Source: Simplicispira psychrophila DSM 11588 (GTDB lineage: Bacteria > Pseudomonadota > Gammaproteobacteria > Burkholderiales > Burkholderiaceae_C). From it: DNA of 64,000 nt. A program made the position numbers and the translations under genes. The notes below the pieces were generated by a model. The model was not told the DNA's origin, searched no databases, and worked only from the letters and a program-made list of their open reading frames with translations. Location of the stretch: NCBI RefSeq assembly GCF_000688255.1, contig NZ_JHYS01000008.1:120871-184870 (forward strand). The letters are read 5' to 3'. Shown in pieces: positions 48,150 to 58,118 of this stretch (its first letter is position 1; every line of letters starts with the position of its first letter).

Positions 48150-49250
48150 TCATGCCGTCACCGGGTAGGTGCCCAGCACCTTGTAGAACGCGCACAGGCT
48201 GCGCAGTTCGGCCAGCGCTGCGCTGATGTGGGGCTGGTTGGGGTGGCCCTGGATATCGATATAAAAATAGTATTCCCACTGACCAGTGCGTGCTGGGCGC
48301 GACTCAAAGCGCGTCATCGAGACGCCGTGCTTCTTCAACGGCACCAGCAAATCGTGGACGGCGCCGGGCTCGTTGGGCACCGAGACAATCAGGCTGGTGC
48401 AGTCGTGCGCCGAAGGCGGCGGTGTGTCCAGCGTGTGCGGCAGGCAGATGACGGCAAAGCGCGTGCGGTTGTAGGCCTCATCCTGAATGGCGTGAGCGAC
48501 GATGTGCAGACCAAATTGTGTCGCTGCGCGTTCGCTGGCCAGCGCTGCCCAAGCGGGGTTGGTCGCCGCCAGGCGCGCGCCTTCGGCGTTGCTGGACACC
48601 GGTTTGCGCTCGGCGTGGGGCAGGTGTTTGGACAGCCAGGCCTGGCACTGTGCCAGCGCCTGCGGGTGTGCCAACACGGCTTCAATGCCGTCCAACGAAT
48701 TGCTTTGGCGCAACAGGTTGTGCCGCACCAGCAGACTGACTTCGCCGACGACATGGGTGGGGGTGTGCAAAAACAGGTCGAGTGAGCGCGTCACCACGCC
48801 TTCAACGGAGTTTTCCACGCCGACGACGCCAAACTGCGCGCTGCCCGAGGCAGTGGCGTGGAACACTTCATCGAAATTGGCGCAATAGACGATGTCGGCA
48901 GCGCCGCCAAAGTATTCAATTGCCGCCTGCTCGCAAAACGTGCCGGCGGGGCCGAGGACGGCGACGCGCTGGGGCGATTCGAGCGCCAGGCAGGCCGACA
49001 TGATTTCACGCCAGATGGCGGAGACATGCGGGTTTTTCAGCGGGCCGGGGTTGGCGCGCTGGATTTTTTCAATCACTTGCGCCACACGGTCGGGGCGAAA
49101 GAAGGGCGTGCCTTCGCGTTTTTTGACTTCACCGACGCGCTCGGCCACCAGGGCGCGCTGGTTCAGCAGGGTCAGCAGTTGCTGGTCGATGTTGTCGATC
49201 TGTACGCGCAGGCTGGCCAGATCGGGGGAGGCGTTGGGTGTCGTCGTCAT
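48150..49250 (-). CDS. pheA: Chorismate mutase / prephenate dehydratase (P-protein)
   Basis: The 366-residue enzyme has a chorismate mutase domain (SLRVQIDNIDQQLLTLLNQR, to about 90), a prephenate dehydratase domain (VAVLGPAGTFCEQAAIEYFG, NSVEGVVTRSLDL, NRTRFAVICLP) and an ACT domain with ESRPARTGQWEYYFYID. The ESRP motif is the phenylalanine-binding site for feedback inhibition. The start is the ATG at 49250, just after serC; a longer frame upstream is within serC antisense. Confidence 0.95.
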   Translation of the reverse strand: MTTTPNASPDLASLRVQIDNIDQQLLTLLNQRALVAERVGEVKKREGTPFFRPDRVAQVIEKIQRANPGPLKNPHVSAIWREIMSACLALESPQRVAVLGPAGTFCEQAAIEYFGGAADIVYCANFDEVFHATASGSAQFGVVGVENSVEGVVTRSLDLFLHTPTHVVGEVSLLVRHNLLRQSNSLDGIEAVLAHPQALAQCQAWLSKHLPHAERKPVSSNAEGARLAATNPAWAALASERAATQFGLHIVAHAIQDEAYNRTRFAVICLPHTLDTPPPSAHDCTSLIVSVPNEPGAVHDLLVPLKKHGVSMTRFESRPARTGQWEYYFYIDIQGHPNQPHISAALAELRSLCAFYKVLGTYPVTA

Positions 49251-49273
49251 CGGGTCGCTAGGTTGGGTATGTC

Positions 49274-50383
49274 TCAGGCGTGCTGCTGTGCAAATTCCTG
49301 CATGTAGGCGACCAGCGCCTGCACGCCCGCCAACGGCATGGCGTTGTAGAGGCTGGCGCGCATTCCGCCGACCGATTTGTGGCCTTTGAGCTGCAACAGG
49401 CCACGCGCTTTGGCGCCGGCCAAGAAGGCGTCGTTGCGGGTTTCGTCGCACAGAAAAAACGGAATATTCATCCGTGAGCGGCAATTGACGGCTACTTTGT
49501 TGGCGTAGAACGGCGACTGGTCGATGGCGTTGTAAAGCAGTTCGGCCTTGGCGATGTTGCGCAGCTCCATGGCGGCGACACCGCTGGCGTCGCCTTCGCG
49601 CTGGCGCTTGAGCCACTGGAAGGTCAGACCCGCGATGTAGATGCCCCACGTCGGCGGCGTGTTGTACATCGACTGGTGCTCGGCGACGATTTTGTAATCG
49701 AAGGCGCTGGGGCAGATGGCCAGTGCGTGGCCGAGCAGGTCTTCGCGCACGATGACGATGGTCAGGCCGGCGGGGCCGATGTTCTTTTGCGCGCCGCCAA
49801 AGGCTAAGCCCACGCGCGACCAATCGACTGGGCGCGAAGCGACGTGCGAGGAAAAATCAATCACCAGCGGTGCATCGCAGCCCAGGGCTTTCAGGTCGGG
49901 CAACTCGTGGAATTCGACGCCGTGGATGGTCTCGTTGCTGCAAATATGCAGATAACTGGCCCCCCGGCTGGGCTGCCAGCGGGCGGGATCGGGCAGGGTG
50001 GTGAAGTGGCTGGCTTCGCCGGAGGCAATCAGGTTGACTTCGGCGGCGTATTTGCGTGCTTCTTTGTACGACTTCTGGCTCCAGCTGCCGGTGACGACAA
50101 AATCTACTGTGGCCGCACGTGACAGGTTCATCGGCACGATGGCGTTTTCAGCCAGGCCGCCACCTTGCATAAACAAAATTTTGAACTGCTCGGGCACTGC
50201 CAGCAGTTCGCGCAGGTCGGCTTCGGCTTGCTCGCAAATCGAGACAAATTCTTTGCCCCGGTGGCTCATTTCCATCACGCCCATGCCACAGCCGTGCCAG
50301 TCGAGCATCTCAGCCGCAGCTTGCTCCAGAACTTCGACGGGAATGGCCGCCGGGCCGGCAGAGAAGTTGTAAGGGCGTTGCAT
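49274..50383 (-). CDS. serC: Phosphoserine aminotransferase
   Basis: The 369-residue PLP enzyme of serine (and pyridoxine) synthesis starts [19 protein letters not shown]. The motif [10 protein letters not shown], and the PLP lysine in [11 protein letters not shown], are both present. The length is normal. It follows gyrA and precedes pheA, a very common order. Confidence 0.95.
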   Translation of the reverse strand: MQRPYNFSAGPAAIPVEVLEQAAAEMLDWHGCGMGVMEMSHRGKEFVSICEQAEADLRELLAVPEQFKILFMQGGGLAENAIVPMNLSRAATVDFVVTGSWSQKSYKEARKYAAEVNLIASGEASHFTTLPDPARWQPSRGASYLHICSNETIHGVEFHELPDLKALGCDAPLVIDFSSHVASRPVDWSRVGLAFGGAQKNIGPAGLTIVIVREDLLGHALAICPSAFDYKIVAEHQSMYNTPPTWGIYIAGLTFQWLKRQREGDASGVAAMELRNIAKAELLYNAIDQSPFYANKVAVNCRSRMNIPFFLCDETRNDAFLAGAKARGLLQLKGHKSVGGMRASLYNAMPLAGVQALVAYMQEFAQQHA

Positions 50384-50394
50384 CGTATTTATGG

Positions 50395-50450
50395 TGAAAA
50401 GTGCTTCAAGCGCTTATGGAATAAGCGGTGTCAGCTATAAATTTGATAGT
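50395..50450 (-). repeat. Dispersed intergenic repeat, copy 9
   Basis: Minus strand: TATCAAATTTATAGCTGACA, then CCGCTTATTCCATAAGCGCT and TGAAGCACTTTTCAC. It fills the gap between gyrA and serC. Confidence 0.65.
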
Positions 50451-50500
50451 TATGACTCGCCCTGTGAGGAGCGGGCCGTGCGGGCAGAGCGTCGGTTGTT

Positions 50501-53194
50501 TCAGGCGTCTGGCGTTTCGGGGGTATCAGCAGTGGCCGCTGCGTCTGTGTCTGCGGGAAGATTGACGCTGTCCTTGACATCTTCTGCAGACGCATCCGAT
50601 TCAGTGATGTTGGCGTCGTTTTCCACGATGCGTTGCAGGCCGCTGAGTTTGGCACCCTCATCGAGAGCGATCAGCGTCACGCCCTGGGTGGCACGGCCGA
50701 GTTCGCGGATTTCGCTGACGCGGGTGCGCACCAGTACGCCACGGTCAGTGATGAGCATGATTTCATCGTCGGCGTGGACCAGCGTGGCAGCCACCACTTT
50801 GCCATTGCGCTCGGTTTGCTGGATGGCGATCATGCCCTTGGTACCCCGCCCATGGCGCGTGTATTCGGCAATGCCGGTACGCTTGCCATAGCCGTTTTCG
50901 GTGGCGGTGAGCACACTTTGGGTTTCGTCTTCCGCCACCAGCATGGCGATCACGCTCTGGCTGTCTTCCAGATTCATGCCGCGCACACCCCGGGCGTTGC
51001 GACCCATGGCGCGCACGTCGTTTTCGTCAAAACGCACGGCCTTGCCGCCATCGCTGAACAGCATCACATCGTGTGCGCCATCGGTCAGCGCCGCGCCAAT
51101 CAGGTAGTCGCCTTCGTCCAGGCTGACGGCAATGATGCCGCCCTTGCGCGGGTTGGAGAAATCGTCCAGTGGCGTCTTTTTCACGGTGCCCATGCTGGTG
51201 GCCATGAAGACATAGTGGTCCGATGGGAAGGTGCGCATCTCGCCGGTGAGCGGCAGCACGACGTTGATTTTTTCGCCTTCTTGCAGCGGGAACATGTTGA
51301 CGATGGGACGCCCGCGCGAGCCGCGCGAGCCGGCTGGCACTTCCCAAACCTTGAGCCAGTACAGCCGGCCGCGATTGGAGAAGCACAGAATGTAGTCGTG
51401 TGTGTTGGCAATAAACAGCTGGTCGATCCAGTCGTCTTCTTTGGTCGCCGTGGCCTGTTTGCCGCGTCCGCCGCGCTTTTGCGCGCGGTATTCGGACAGC
51501 GGCTGGCTCTTGATGTAACCGGTGTGGCTGAGCGTGACCACCATGTCGGTGGGTGTGATCAGGTCTTCAGTAGACAGGTCTTGTGCGCTGTATTCGACCA
51601 AGCTACGGCGGGCGCCGAGCTTGCTGTGGCCAAACTCGGTTTTGATGGTGGTGAGCTCGGTACCAATGATGGTTGAGACGCGCTCGGGTGTGGCTAGGAT
51701 GTCAAGCAAATCCTCGATGACCGACATTACCTCCTTGTATTCGGCAACGATCTTGTCCTGCTCCAGGCCCGTAAGGCGCTGCAGGCGCATCTGCAAAATT
51801 TCTTGTGCCTGGATATCAGACAGGCGGTACAGGCCGTCCTGCCCCATGCCGAATTCGCGCTCCAGCCCTTCAGGACGGTAGTCGTCGGCACGGATGCTGT
51901 CGCCATCGGTGCGCGTGCGGGTCAGCATCTCGCGCACCAGCTGGCTGTCCCAGGTACGTGCCATCAGTTCGCTCTTGGCTACCGGCGGCGTCGGCGCATT
52001 GCGGATGATGGCAATAAAGTTATCGATATTGGCCAGTGCCACCGCCAGACCTTCAAGCACATGGCCGCGGTCGCGTGCCTTGCGCAGCTCAAACACCGTG
52101 CGGCGCGTGACCACTTCGCGGCGGTGCTGCAAAAAGACACTGATCAGCGTTTTCAGGTCGCACAAACGTGGCTGGCCGTCGATCAGCGCCACCATGTTCA
52201 TGCCAAAGGTGTCCTGCAGTTGCGTCTGCTTGTACAGGTTGTTCAGCACCACTTCGGGCACTTCGCCGCGCTTGAGCTCGATCACCAAGCGCATACCGGA
52301 CTTGTCTGATTCGTCCTGGATATGGCTGATGCCTTCGAGTTTTTTCTCGTGCACCAACTCGGCAATGCGCTCCTGCAGTGTCTTTTTGTTGACCTGATAC
52401 GGCAGCTCGTCCACGATGATGGCCTGGCGCTGACCGCGGTCGATGTCCTCGAAATGGCATTTGGCGCGCATGATGACGCGGCCGCGCCCGGTGCGGTAGC
52501 CGTCTTTCACGCCCGTAATGCCATAGATGATGCCGGCGGTGGGGAAGTCAGGCGCCGGGATGATCTCCATCAGTTCGTCGATGGTCACTTCGGGGTGCGC
52601 CAGCATATGCAGGCAGGCATCCACCACTTCATTGAGGTTGTGTGGTGGAATATTGGTCGCCATACCCACGGCGATGCCAGACGAGCCATTGACCAGCAAG
52701 TTGGGCAGCTTGCTGGGCAGCACCAGGGGTTCTTTTTCGCTGCCGTCGTAGTTGGGGCCGAAATCGACGGTTTCCTTGTCGATATCGCCGAGCATTTCGT
52801 GGGCAATTTTTGCCAAGCGAATTTCGGTATAGCGCATGGCAGCGGCGTTGTCACCGTCCACTGAGCCGAAGTTCCCCTGGCCATCCACCAGCATGTGGCG
52901 CAGTGAAAAATCCTGTGCCATACGCACGATCGTGTCGTAGACCGCGCTATCGCCGTGCGGATGGTATTTACCAATCACGTCACCGACGATACGCGCAGAT
53001 TTTTTGTACGGTCGATTCCAGTCGTTGCTGAGCTCATGCATGGCAAACAGCACCCGCCGGTGCACGGGTTTCAGGCCATCGCGTGCATCCGGCAACGCCC
53101 GGCCTACGATGACGCTCATGGCGTAATCAAGGTAGCTGCGGCGCATCTCTTCTTCAAGACTGATGGGCAGGGTTTCTTTGGCAAACTGGGTCAT
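50501..53194 (-). CDS. gyrA: DNA gyrase subunit A
   Basis: The 897-residue subunit cuts and rejoins DNA during supercoiling. The active tyrosine is Tyr122 ([11 protein letters not shown]). The quinolone region [17 protein letters not shown] has Ser83 and Asp87, the sensitive state with E. coli numbering. The GyrA box QKRGGRGK opens the C-terminal beta-pinwheel. The tail of about 45 residues is acidic and Ala/Thr-rich. It begins the leftward block that runs to lapB. Confidence 0.97.
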   Translation of the reverse strand: MTQFAKETLPISLEEEMRRSYLDYAMSVIVGRALPDARDGLKPVHRRVLFAMHELSNDWNRPYKKSARIVGDVIGKYHPHGDSAVYDTIVRMAQDFSLRHMLVDGQGNFGSVDGDNAAAMRYTEIRLAKIAHEMLGDIDKETVDFGPNYDGSEKEPLVLPSKLPNLLVNGSSGIAVGMATNIPPHNLNEVVDACLHMLAHPEVTIDELMEIIPAPDFPTAGIIYGITGVKDGYRTGRGRVIMRAKCHFEDIDRGQRQAIIVDELPYQVNKKTLQERIAELVHEKKLEGISHIQDESDKSGMRLVIELKRGEVPEVVLNNLYKQTQLQDTFGMNMVALIDGQPRLCDLKTLISVFLQHRREVVTRRTVFELRKARDRGHVLEGLAVALANIDNFIAIIRNAPTPPVAKSELMARTWDSQLVREMLTRTRTDGDSIRADDYRPEGLEREFGMGQDGLYRLSDIQAQEILQMRLQRLTGLEQDKIVAEYKEVMSVIEDLLDILATPERVSTIIGTELTTIKTEFGHSKLGARRSLVEYSAQDLSTEDLITPTDMVVTLSHTGYIKSQPLSEYRAQKRGGRGKQATATKEDDWIDQLFIANTHDYILCFSNRGRLYWLKVWEVPAGSRGSRGRPIVNMFPLQEGEKINVVLPLTGEMRTFPSDHYVFMATSMGTVKKTPLDDFSNPRKGGIIAVSLDEGDYLIGAALTDGAHDVMLFSDGGKAVRFDENDVRAMGRNARGVRGMNLEDSQSVIAMLVAEDETQSVLTATENGYGKRTGIAEYTRHGRGTKGMIAIQQTERNGKVVAATLVHADDEIMLITDRGVLVRTRVSEIRELGRATQGVTLIALDEGAKLSGLQRIVENDANITESDASAEDVKDSVNLPADTDAAATADTPETPDA

Positions 53195-53418
53195 GTCAAT
53201 GGCGGGTGCAGCAAGGGAGGTTCATTTTAGGCCCAAGCGCTTGTAGCGACTGCGCAACACATCGGGGCAATTACGCTTTTGTCCTACGGCTGTACTGCTG
53301 CTGGAGACCTTGTCGCCATGTTACGTATGGCACAATCAAATTAGCGTTTTTGGTGATGGTCACTGACGACGTTCTTTATTCGCAGCGCGGCTGCGGCTTT
53401 TTCCCCACGAGGAGAACC

Positions 53419-54063
53419 ATGAAAAAACTGAACAAAGTGGCGATGTTGTTTGCCTCTGCTGCGCTCGCAACTGCGGCTGGTGCACAGACTATTGATAACT
53501 GGAAGAACGGCACGAACGAGCTGGTCTGGAAGAACGGCACTAATGAGCTGTGCTGGCGCGATGCCAACTGGACGCCTGCTACGGCAGCTCCCGGTTGCGA
53601 CGGCGCTCTGGCTCCTGTTGCCGCTGCTCCAGCCCCTGCTGCAGCTGTCGCTCCTAGCCCAGTTGCTGCTGCTCCAGCAGTCGCGCCAGCTCCTGCCATG
53701 GCCACCAAAGTGACCTACGCTGCTGACGCGTTCTTCGACTTTGACAAGTCTGTCCTGAAGCCTGCAGGCAAGGCCAAGCTCGACGACCTGGTCTCCAAGG
53801 TCAAGGGCGTGAACTTGGAAGTCATCATTGCCGTGGGTCACACCGACTCCATCGGTACCGATGCTTACAACCAGAAGCTGTCGATGCGTCGTTCCGAAGC
53901 CGTCAAGGCTTACTTGGTGTCCAAGGGCATCGAAAAGAACCGCGTCTACACTGAAGGCAAGGGCGAAAAGCAACCTGTCGCCGACAACAAGACGAAGGAA
54001 GGCCGCGCCAAGAACCGTCGTGTTGAAATCGAAGTGGTTGGTACCCGCGCCGCTGCCAAGTAA
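53419..54063 (+). CDS. ompA: OmpA family outer membrane protein
   Basis: The 214-residue protein has a signal peptide (to AGAQ), and a short segment with two WKNGTNEL units (INWKNGTNE pattern, residues about 25-42). An Ala/Pro-rich linker follows, then an OmpA C-terminal domain ([43 protein letters not shown]), which binds peptidoglycan. There is no eight-strand barrel, so it is a small tether rather than a classical porin. ATG 53419 follows GAGGAGAA. Upstream is gyrA, divergent. Confidence 0.92.
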   Translation: MKKLNKVAMLFASAALATAAGAQTIDNWKNGTNELVWKNGTNELCWRDANWTPATAAPGCDGALAPVAAAPAPAAAVAPSPVAAAPAVAPAPAMATKVTYAADAFFDFDKSVLKPAGKAKLDDLVSKVKGVNLEVIIAVGHTDSIGTDAYNQKLSMRRSEAVKAYLVSKGIEKNRVYTEGKGEKQPVADNKTKEGRAKNRRVEIEVVGTRAAAK

Positions 54064-54076
54064 TCTTCGGATTGCC

Positions 54077-54106
54077 AAAAAAGCCCCGACCTCGGGGCTT
54101 TTTTTA
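54077..54106 (+). terminator. Rho-independent terminator of ompA (bidirectional form)
   Basis: AAAAGCCCCGA and TCGGGGCTTTT are separated by two bases and flanked by A and T runs. It lies 15 bases past the ompA stop. Confidence 0.9.
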
Positions 54107-54152
54107 CGCCTATCGTTTGCTGAGCCCGCTCTGTAAGACACAATCGCTGTCC

Positions 54153-54863
54153 ATGAACCATGCTGTCAATGCCGATCCGGCCGAGTTGGCCAAATTCTCT
54201 GAACTGGCCCATCGCTGGTGGGATCCAGAGAGTGAATTTCGTCCACTACACCAAATCAATCCTTTGCGTTTGGATTGGATTAACACTTTGTCGTCCCTCA
54301 AAGACCAGCGCGTGTTGGATGTTGGCTGCGGCGGTGGCATTTTGACCGATTCCATGGCGCGTCAAGGCGCGCATGCATTGGGCATTGATTTGTCTACCAA
54401 GGCGCTGCGCGTGGCGCAGTTGCACGCTTTGGAAGCGCAAACACCGAGGGTGGAGTACCGCGAAGTCAGCGTCGAAACCTTGGCGGCCGAGCAGCCTGGC
54501 AGCTTTGATGTCGTGACCTGCATGGAAATGCTAGAGCACGTGCCCGATCCTGATTCGGTCGTGCGCGCTTGTGCGCAATTGGTCAAACCCGGAGGTTGGG
54601 TCTTTTTCTCGACCATCAATCGCAATGCCAAGGCTTTCATGCTGGCAATTGTCGGCGCCGAGTACGTGCTGGGCATGTTGCCCCGTGGAACCCATGAATA
54701 TGCCAAATTCATCCGTCCCAGTGAACTGGCACTCAGCTGCCGCTCTGCCCAATTGGACATCTTACAAACGCGTGGCTTGGAATACAACCCGATTACGCGC
54801 CGGTACTGGCTCAGTGATGACACCAGCGTGAACTACCTGTTCGCCACCCGCCGCGCCGTTTGA
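54153..54863 (+). CDS. ubiG: Ubiquinone biosynthesis O-methyltransferase UbiG
   Basis: The 236-residue SAM enzyme methylates hydroxyl groups in ubiquinone synthesis. Visible motifs are [24 protein letters not shown], the SAM loop [15 protein letters not shown], and [14 protein letters not shown]. The start at 54153 is the conserved [12 protein letters not shown]. Its stop is directly followed by gph, so the pair is one operon. Confidence 0.94.
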   Translation: MNHAVNADPAELAKFSELAHRWWDPESEFRPLHQINPLRLDWINTLSSLKDQRVLDVGCGGGILTDSMARQGAHALGIDLSTKALRVAQLHALEAQTPRVEYREVSVETLAAEQPGSFDVVTCMEMLEHVPDPDSVVRACAQLVKPGGWVFFSTINRNAKAFMLAIVGAEYVLGMLPRGTHEYAKFIRPSELALSCRSAQLDILQTRGLEYNPITRRYWLSDDTSVNYLFATRRAV

Positions 54864-54875
54864 ATGGGAGCGGGC

Positions 54876-55541
54876 ATGTTTTCAAATATTCGGGCTGTGC
54901 TGTTCGATCTCGACGGTACTTTGATCGACAGCGCTCCTGACCTAGGGGCGGCAGTCGACAAGATGCGCACCGATCGTGGTTTGCCCTCCTTGCCTTTGGC
55001 ACGCTATCGCCCAATGGCAGGTGCTGGTGCGCGTGGCATGCTGGGAGAAGCCTTTGGCATTTCGCCGGAGCATCCTGATTTTCCAGCCTTGCGCGAGGAA
55101 TTTTTCGTCAATTACGAAACGTGTATGACGCAGCAAACCCTGGTCTTTGAAGGCGTAGCCGAGTTGATTGAACAAATTTTGCAGCGTGATCTCGCTTGGG
55201 GCGTGGTTACCAACAAGTCGGCGCGGTTTACTGATCCATTGACACGCAGCATTCCTCTATTTGCCAGTGCCAAGACCGTAGTGAGTGGTGATACCACGCC
55301 CCATGCCAAACCCCATCCTGCGCCGCTACTGGAAGCGGCCGCCCGTTTGGGGCTGCCTGCAGAGCAATGCGTCTATGTGGGCGATGATGAGCGCGACATC
55401 ATTGCCGGGCGAGCTGCCGGCATGGGCACCGTCGCTGCGACCTATGGTTATTTGGGGGCTGGAGCGGATATCGCTCAGTGGGGTGCGCAGGGAGAAATTA
55501 AATCTCCGCTGGCCCTATTGCAATTGCTGTATATCGCCTAA
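54876..55541 (+). CDS. gph: Phosphoglycolate phosphatase (HAD family)
   Basis: The protein has HAD motif I FDLDGTLIDSAPDLG at its start, Thr/Ser motif II (VVTNKSARF), the lysine in PHAKPHPAPLLEAA, and the acidic motif YVGDDERDI. It removes phosphate from phosphoglycolate, a product of DNA repair and photorespiration. I use the ATG at 54876, which follows GGGAGCGGGC. An ATG at 54864 directly after the ubiG stop would add four residues. Pairing with ubiG is common in beta- and gammaproteobacteria. Confidence 0.88.
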   Translation: MFSNIRAVLFDLDGTLIDSAPDLGAAVDKMRTDRGLPSLPLARYRPMAGAGARGMLGEAFGISPEHPDFPALREEFFVNYETCMTQQTLVFEGVAELIEQILQRDLAWGVVTNKSARFTDPLTRSIPLFASAKTVVSGDTTPHAKPHPAPLLEAAARLGLPAEQCVYVGDDERDIIAGRAAGMGTVAATYGYLGAGADIAQWGAQGEIKSPLALLQLLYIA

Positions 55542-55554
55542 GATAGCAGGCTTA

Positions 55555-55930
55555 GGGGCTGCCCTGGTTTCGACGTGGGTTCGGAATCGGTGTGGTGCAT
55601 GTCGAGCTTGATTGGCGCTCGTAAATCTGCATTCAAAAAACTAACTGCAAACGACGAACGTTTCGCACTCGCCGCTTAACCGGTGAGCCTTGCAACAGCA
55701 CGCTGATGGGCTGGGCAAGGGGGCTGCAAAGCCTCCCGGCTGCAAGGTTATTCACATCAGCTGGTTCTGGGCCGGGTACCTTGGCACAGAACAAGACTCA
55801 AGGGTACTGGCGTTCGGCATAGCGTGCGACTGCGCGATGACGAAGGCGAGACTCAAATCAGACCGCTAAACATGTAGATCTGCCCGATGAAGGCTTGCGG
55901 ACGCGGGTTCAATTCCCGCCAGCTCCACCA
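55555..55930 (+). ncRNA. ssrA: tmRNA (SsrA)
   Basis: The 376-base RNA starts GGGGCTGCCCTGGTTTCGAC and ends with the T-arm GGGTTCAATTCCCGCC and CAGCTCCACCA, which pairs with the 5' end. The tag frame opens with GCA at 55647 and reads ANDERFALAA, stop TAA at 55677-55679. It rescues stalled ribosomes. The 3' end is a common attachment site for integrating elements, and an integrase gene faces it here. Confidence 0.97.
55902..55930. other. Probable attL site at the ssrA 3' end
   Basis: The last about 30 bases of ssrA (T-arm, acceptor and CCA) directly precede an integrase gene pointing toward it. The exact crossover core cannot be fixed without the right end, of which I see no copy before the window ends. 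Confidence 0.6.
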
Positions 55931-55940
55931 TATCAGCCAA

Positions 55941-55980
55941 CCCCCGCCAATGAGTTCGCCTCTAGCGGGGGTTTTCTTTT
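55941..55980 (+). terminator. Rho-independent terminator of ssrA
   Basis: CCCCCGC (55941-55947) pairs with GCGGGGG (55965-55971), followed by TTTTCTTTT. It lies 10 bases past the tmRNA CCA and so belongs to the island side of the junction. Confidence 0.85.
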
Positions 55981-56034
55981 GTCCAGTTCTTGGCTGGTTT
56001 TGGCCTGAAGTTCACACCGATTTCACACAGGAAT

Positions 56035-57207
56035 TCACACCGATTTGAGGGCCCTGGGCTTTTGGTAGTCCTCGCGGATGAATTTGCCGTAGGTCCGGAA
56101 CACCATCTCGACATCCTCGTGCCCGAGCTGGGCCGCCACATACCAGGGATTCGCCCCGGCCGTGAGCAGGGCCGATGCCCGTGTGTGGCGGATTTGGTAC
56201 GGGTTGCGGTAGGCCACGCCCGCCCGAGTGCACAGCGGCACCCACAGTGTTTTGCGGATCTGGGCATCCGTGGCCCAAGGTTCGGCGCTGCGCGGGTTGA
56301 GCCACACGCGGCCACCTTGCTGCGCTGAAAACACTTTCTGAGCGGTGAGTGCGTCCATGGCCTGGGCGTCCAGGTCCAGGTCGCGCACGCCAGCGGCGGT
56401 CTTGGGGGCCTTGACGACGCCCACTACCTGATTGAGCTCAATGCGCGCAGTGCGCTTGTCCCAGGTGATATGCCGCCACTCCAGCGCCTGGAGCTCACCT
56501 GGCCGCAGGCCTGTGGCAAACCAGAACTGCAGCATGGGATGCTCGTCGGCCCGGCAGGCCTCCAGCAGTTTGACGCGCTCTTCGGCCGTGAAGGGCTGGA
56601 TCACGTAGTCGCTGGCCTTGGCCGTCTGCCGGATCAGCTTGGCCAGGGCGATACGGTCGAACGGGTTGGAGTCGATCAGATCGTCGTTAAGGGCATCGTC
56701 GAACACGCTGCGCACCGGGATCAGCAGGTTTCTGATGGCCTTGCTGGTGCAGTTCATTTCCCCGATCCACTCACGCAGGGCGCTGGGGGTCACGTCGCGC
56801 AGCTTGACCCCATGCCAGCGGCGCATGCGCTCACCGGTGATGGCCTTGGCATAGCCGCGGTAGGTTGCGGGTGACATCTGGGCGTTGGCTACCTGCTTCT
56901 CATAAGTCTCGAGCTGTTGCTGGAGCAGCTTCTCCATCAGGATAGAGCCTGGCGCTGATGTCTGAGCTTTTGGGCTGTCGGGGAAATAGTCGGCATAGAC
57001 GAACTCGCCGTCTGCGATCTTGCGCCGGATCTCTCCCCGCAGGTTGGCGGCGTACTGCACGGCGCCTTTGTTGATGGGGCCGGGCGGTAGCAGCTCGCGG
57101 CACTGTTGGTTGTTCCAGGAGAACGCAACCTGCAGGCGCGGGCCGTGGGCCATGTCGCGGATGGTCACGCCGGCTGGCAACGCAACCGTGCTTGGTTTTC
57201 GATCCAT
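56035..57207 (-). CDS. int: Tyrosine recombinase/phage integrase
   Basis: The 390-residue protein has an N-terminal arm-binding region (TIRDMAHGPRLQVAFSWNNQQ, as in the DUF3596 integrases), a SAM-like core-binding domain (about 90-180) and the catalytic domain. Catalytic residues are visible: Arg235 (TGLRPGE), Lys269 (APKTAAG), His341 and Arg343 (RHTRAS), His363 (LGHED) and Tyr373 (TYGKF). It points toward ssrA and overlaps the excisionase gene by 43 bases. It should catalyse site-specific integration into the ssrA 3' end. Confidence 0.95.
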   Translation of the reverse strand: MDRKPSTVALPAGVTIRDMAHGPRLQVAFSWNNQQCRELLPPGPINKGAVQYAANLRGEIRRKIADGEFVYADYFPDSPKAQTSAPGSILMEKLLQQQLETYEKQVANAQMSPATYRGYAKAITGERMRRWHGVKLRDVTPSALREWIGEMNCTSKAIRNLLIPVRSVFDDALNDDLIDSNPFDRIALAKLIRQTAKASDYVIQPFTAEERVKLLEACRADEHPMLQFWFATGLRPGELQALEWRHITWDKRTARIELNQVVGVVKAPKTAAGVRDLDLDAQAMDALTAQKVFSAQQGGRVWLNPRSAEPWATDAQIRKTLWVPLCTRAGVAYRNPYQIRHTRASALLTAGANPWYVAAQLGHEDVEMVFRTYGKFIREDYQKPRALKSV

Positions 57208-57404
57208 TTGTTGTACTCCTCGACATTGACGTAAAGCCGCTTTTTGGTGGCCAGCATGGTGTGTTTTCCGTCCAGCCAGATGCCGCGTTTGCGGCGCGTG
57301 TGGACAGTCTGCGGTGTTTCTCCGGTGCGACGGCAGTGCTCGGCCAGCAGGACCCAGCGATATTCGAGGGCTGCTGCTCCTGCGGTGGTGGGCTCAGGCT
57401 TCAT
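57165..57404 (-). CDS. xis: Excisionase-like DNA-binding protein
   Basis: The 79-residue basic protein has a winged-helix pattern, EYRWVLLAEHCRRTGETPQTVHTRRKRG, then VNVEEYNKWIENQ, as in excisionases that accompany integrases of this type. It overlaps int by 43 bases and the next gene upstream by 11. It would favour excision together with Int. Confidence 0.8.
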   Translation of the reverse strand: MKPEPTTAGAAALEYRWVLLAEHCRRTGETPQTVHTRRKRGIWLDGKHTMLATKKRLYVNVEEYNKWIENQARLRCQPA

Positions 57405-57696
57405 GGGGGGTCTCCTCGAATGTCAGTGCTTGGATCTTGGCGAGCTGCTTTTCCATACGCACAATGCGCTTTGCCTGCATCGCCTTGGCGCGCACCACGG
57501 CCTCGGCCATGGTCAGTCGGTAGGATCCAGGGCCATACCAATGGGTGCGGCCACGCTCCCCACTGGAATCCAGGGCCAGGCCTTCCATGTAGTTGGGCAG
57601 GCTGGCAATGGGCCGGGCTTGCAGCTTCACGACGCCCTCAGTCAGCGCGCGCGAAGTGACGAAGATCGTTACGGTCTTGGGTTGCTTCTTGCTCAT
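57394..57696 (-). CDS. Unrecognised small phage-type protein
   Basis: The 100-residue product (MSKKQPKTVTIFVTSRALTE) has a beta-rich N-terminus and a basic helical C-terminus (RAKAMQAKRIVRMEKQLAKIQ). I do not recognise a family. It overlaps xis and the following gene by a few bases each, which supports its being real and part of the leftward early operon. Confidence 0.65.
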   Translation of the reverse strand: MSKKQPKTVTIFVTSRALTEGVVKLQARPIASLPNYMEGLALDSSGERGRTHWYGPGSYRLTMAEAVVRAKAMQAKRIVRMEKQLAKIQALTFEETPHEA

Positions 57697-58118
57697 GGCC
57701 GCTGCTCCTGTGCGTTGGCCGCGAGCTTTGCGCGCAGCTCAGCGTTCTCGACCAGCAGCACCTGCACCTTGGCCCGGGCTTCCGCCAGGCGCTCATAGGG
57801 AATCGTGTGCACCCCGTCCTTGGCCAGCAGGAGCGGGCGCGGCTTGTTCGTGATCAGGTGAGCATGGTTCATCAACTGCGCCAAGGCGTGATCAACGGCA
57901 GCGCTGGTAACACGGACGTTTTCCTGTTGCCCTGCGCCCTTCACGGTGATGTGCACAAGTTGGTAGGCCAGGGCCTCGTGGTCATCAACCCAGAGGTCGA
58001 AGTCGATGAGGCACGGTACCGTGTCCAGTGCCGTGCGAGCGTCCTGGACTGCGGGCTGGCGGATCAAGCCCAGGGCGCTGGCGATGAGGCTGCCAGGATT
58101 GTGGGGGTAGAAGGTCAT
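57693..58118 (-). CDS. Unrecognised phage-type protein
   Basis: The 141-residue product (MTFYPHNPGSLIASALGL) has a mixed fold in the first two thirds and a short Leu-zipper-like C-terminus (RAKVQVLLVENAELRAKLAA). It overlaps both neighbours by four bases (ATGA), so all are coupled. No function can be given. Confidence 0.65.
   Translation of the reverse strand: MTFYPHNPGSLIASALGLIRQPAVQDARTALDTVPCLIDFDLWVDDHEALAYQLVHITVKGAGQQENVRVTSAAVDHALAQLMNHAHLITNKPRPLLLAKDGVHTIPYERLAEARAKVQVLLVENAELRAKLAANAQEQRP

Noticed and set aside
50501..53194. Possible quinolone-resistance change in gyrA
   Set aside because: Ser83 and Asp87 are both the sensitive residues.
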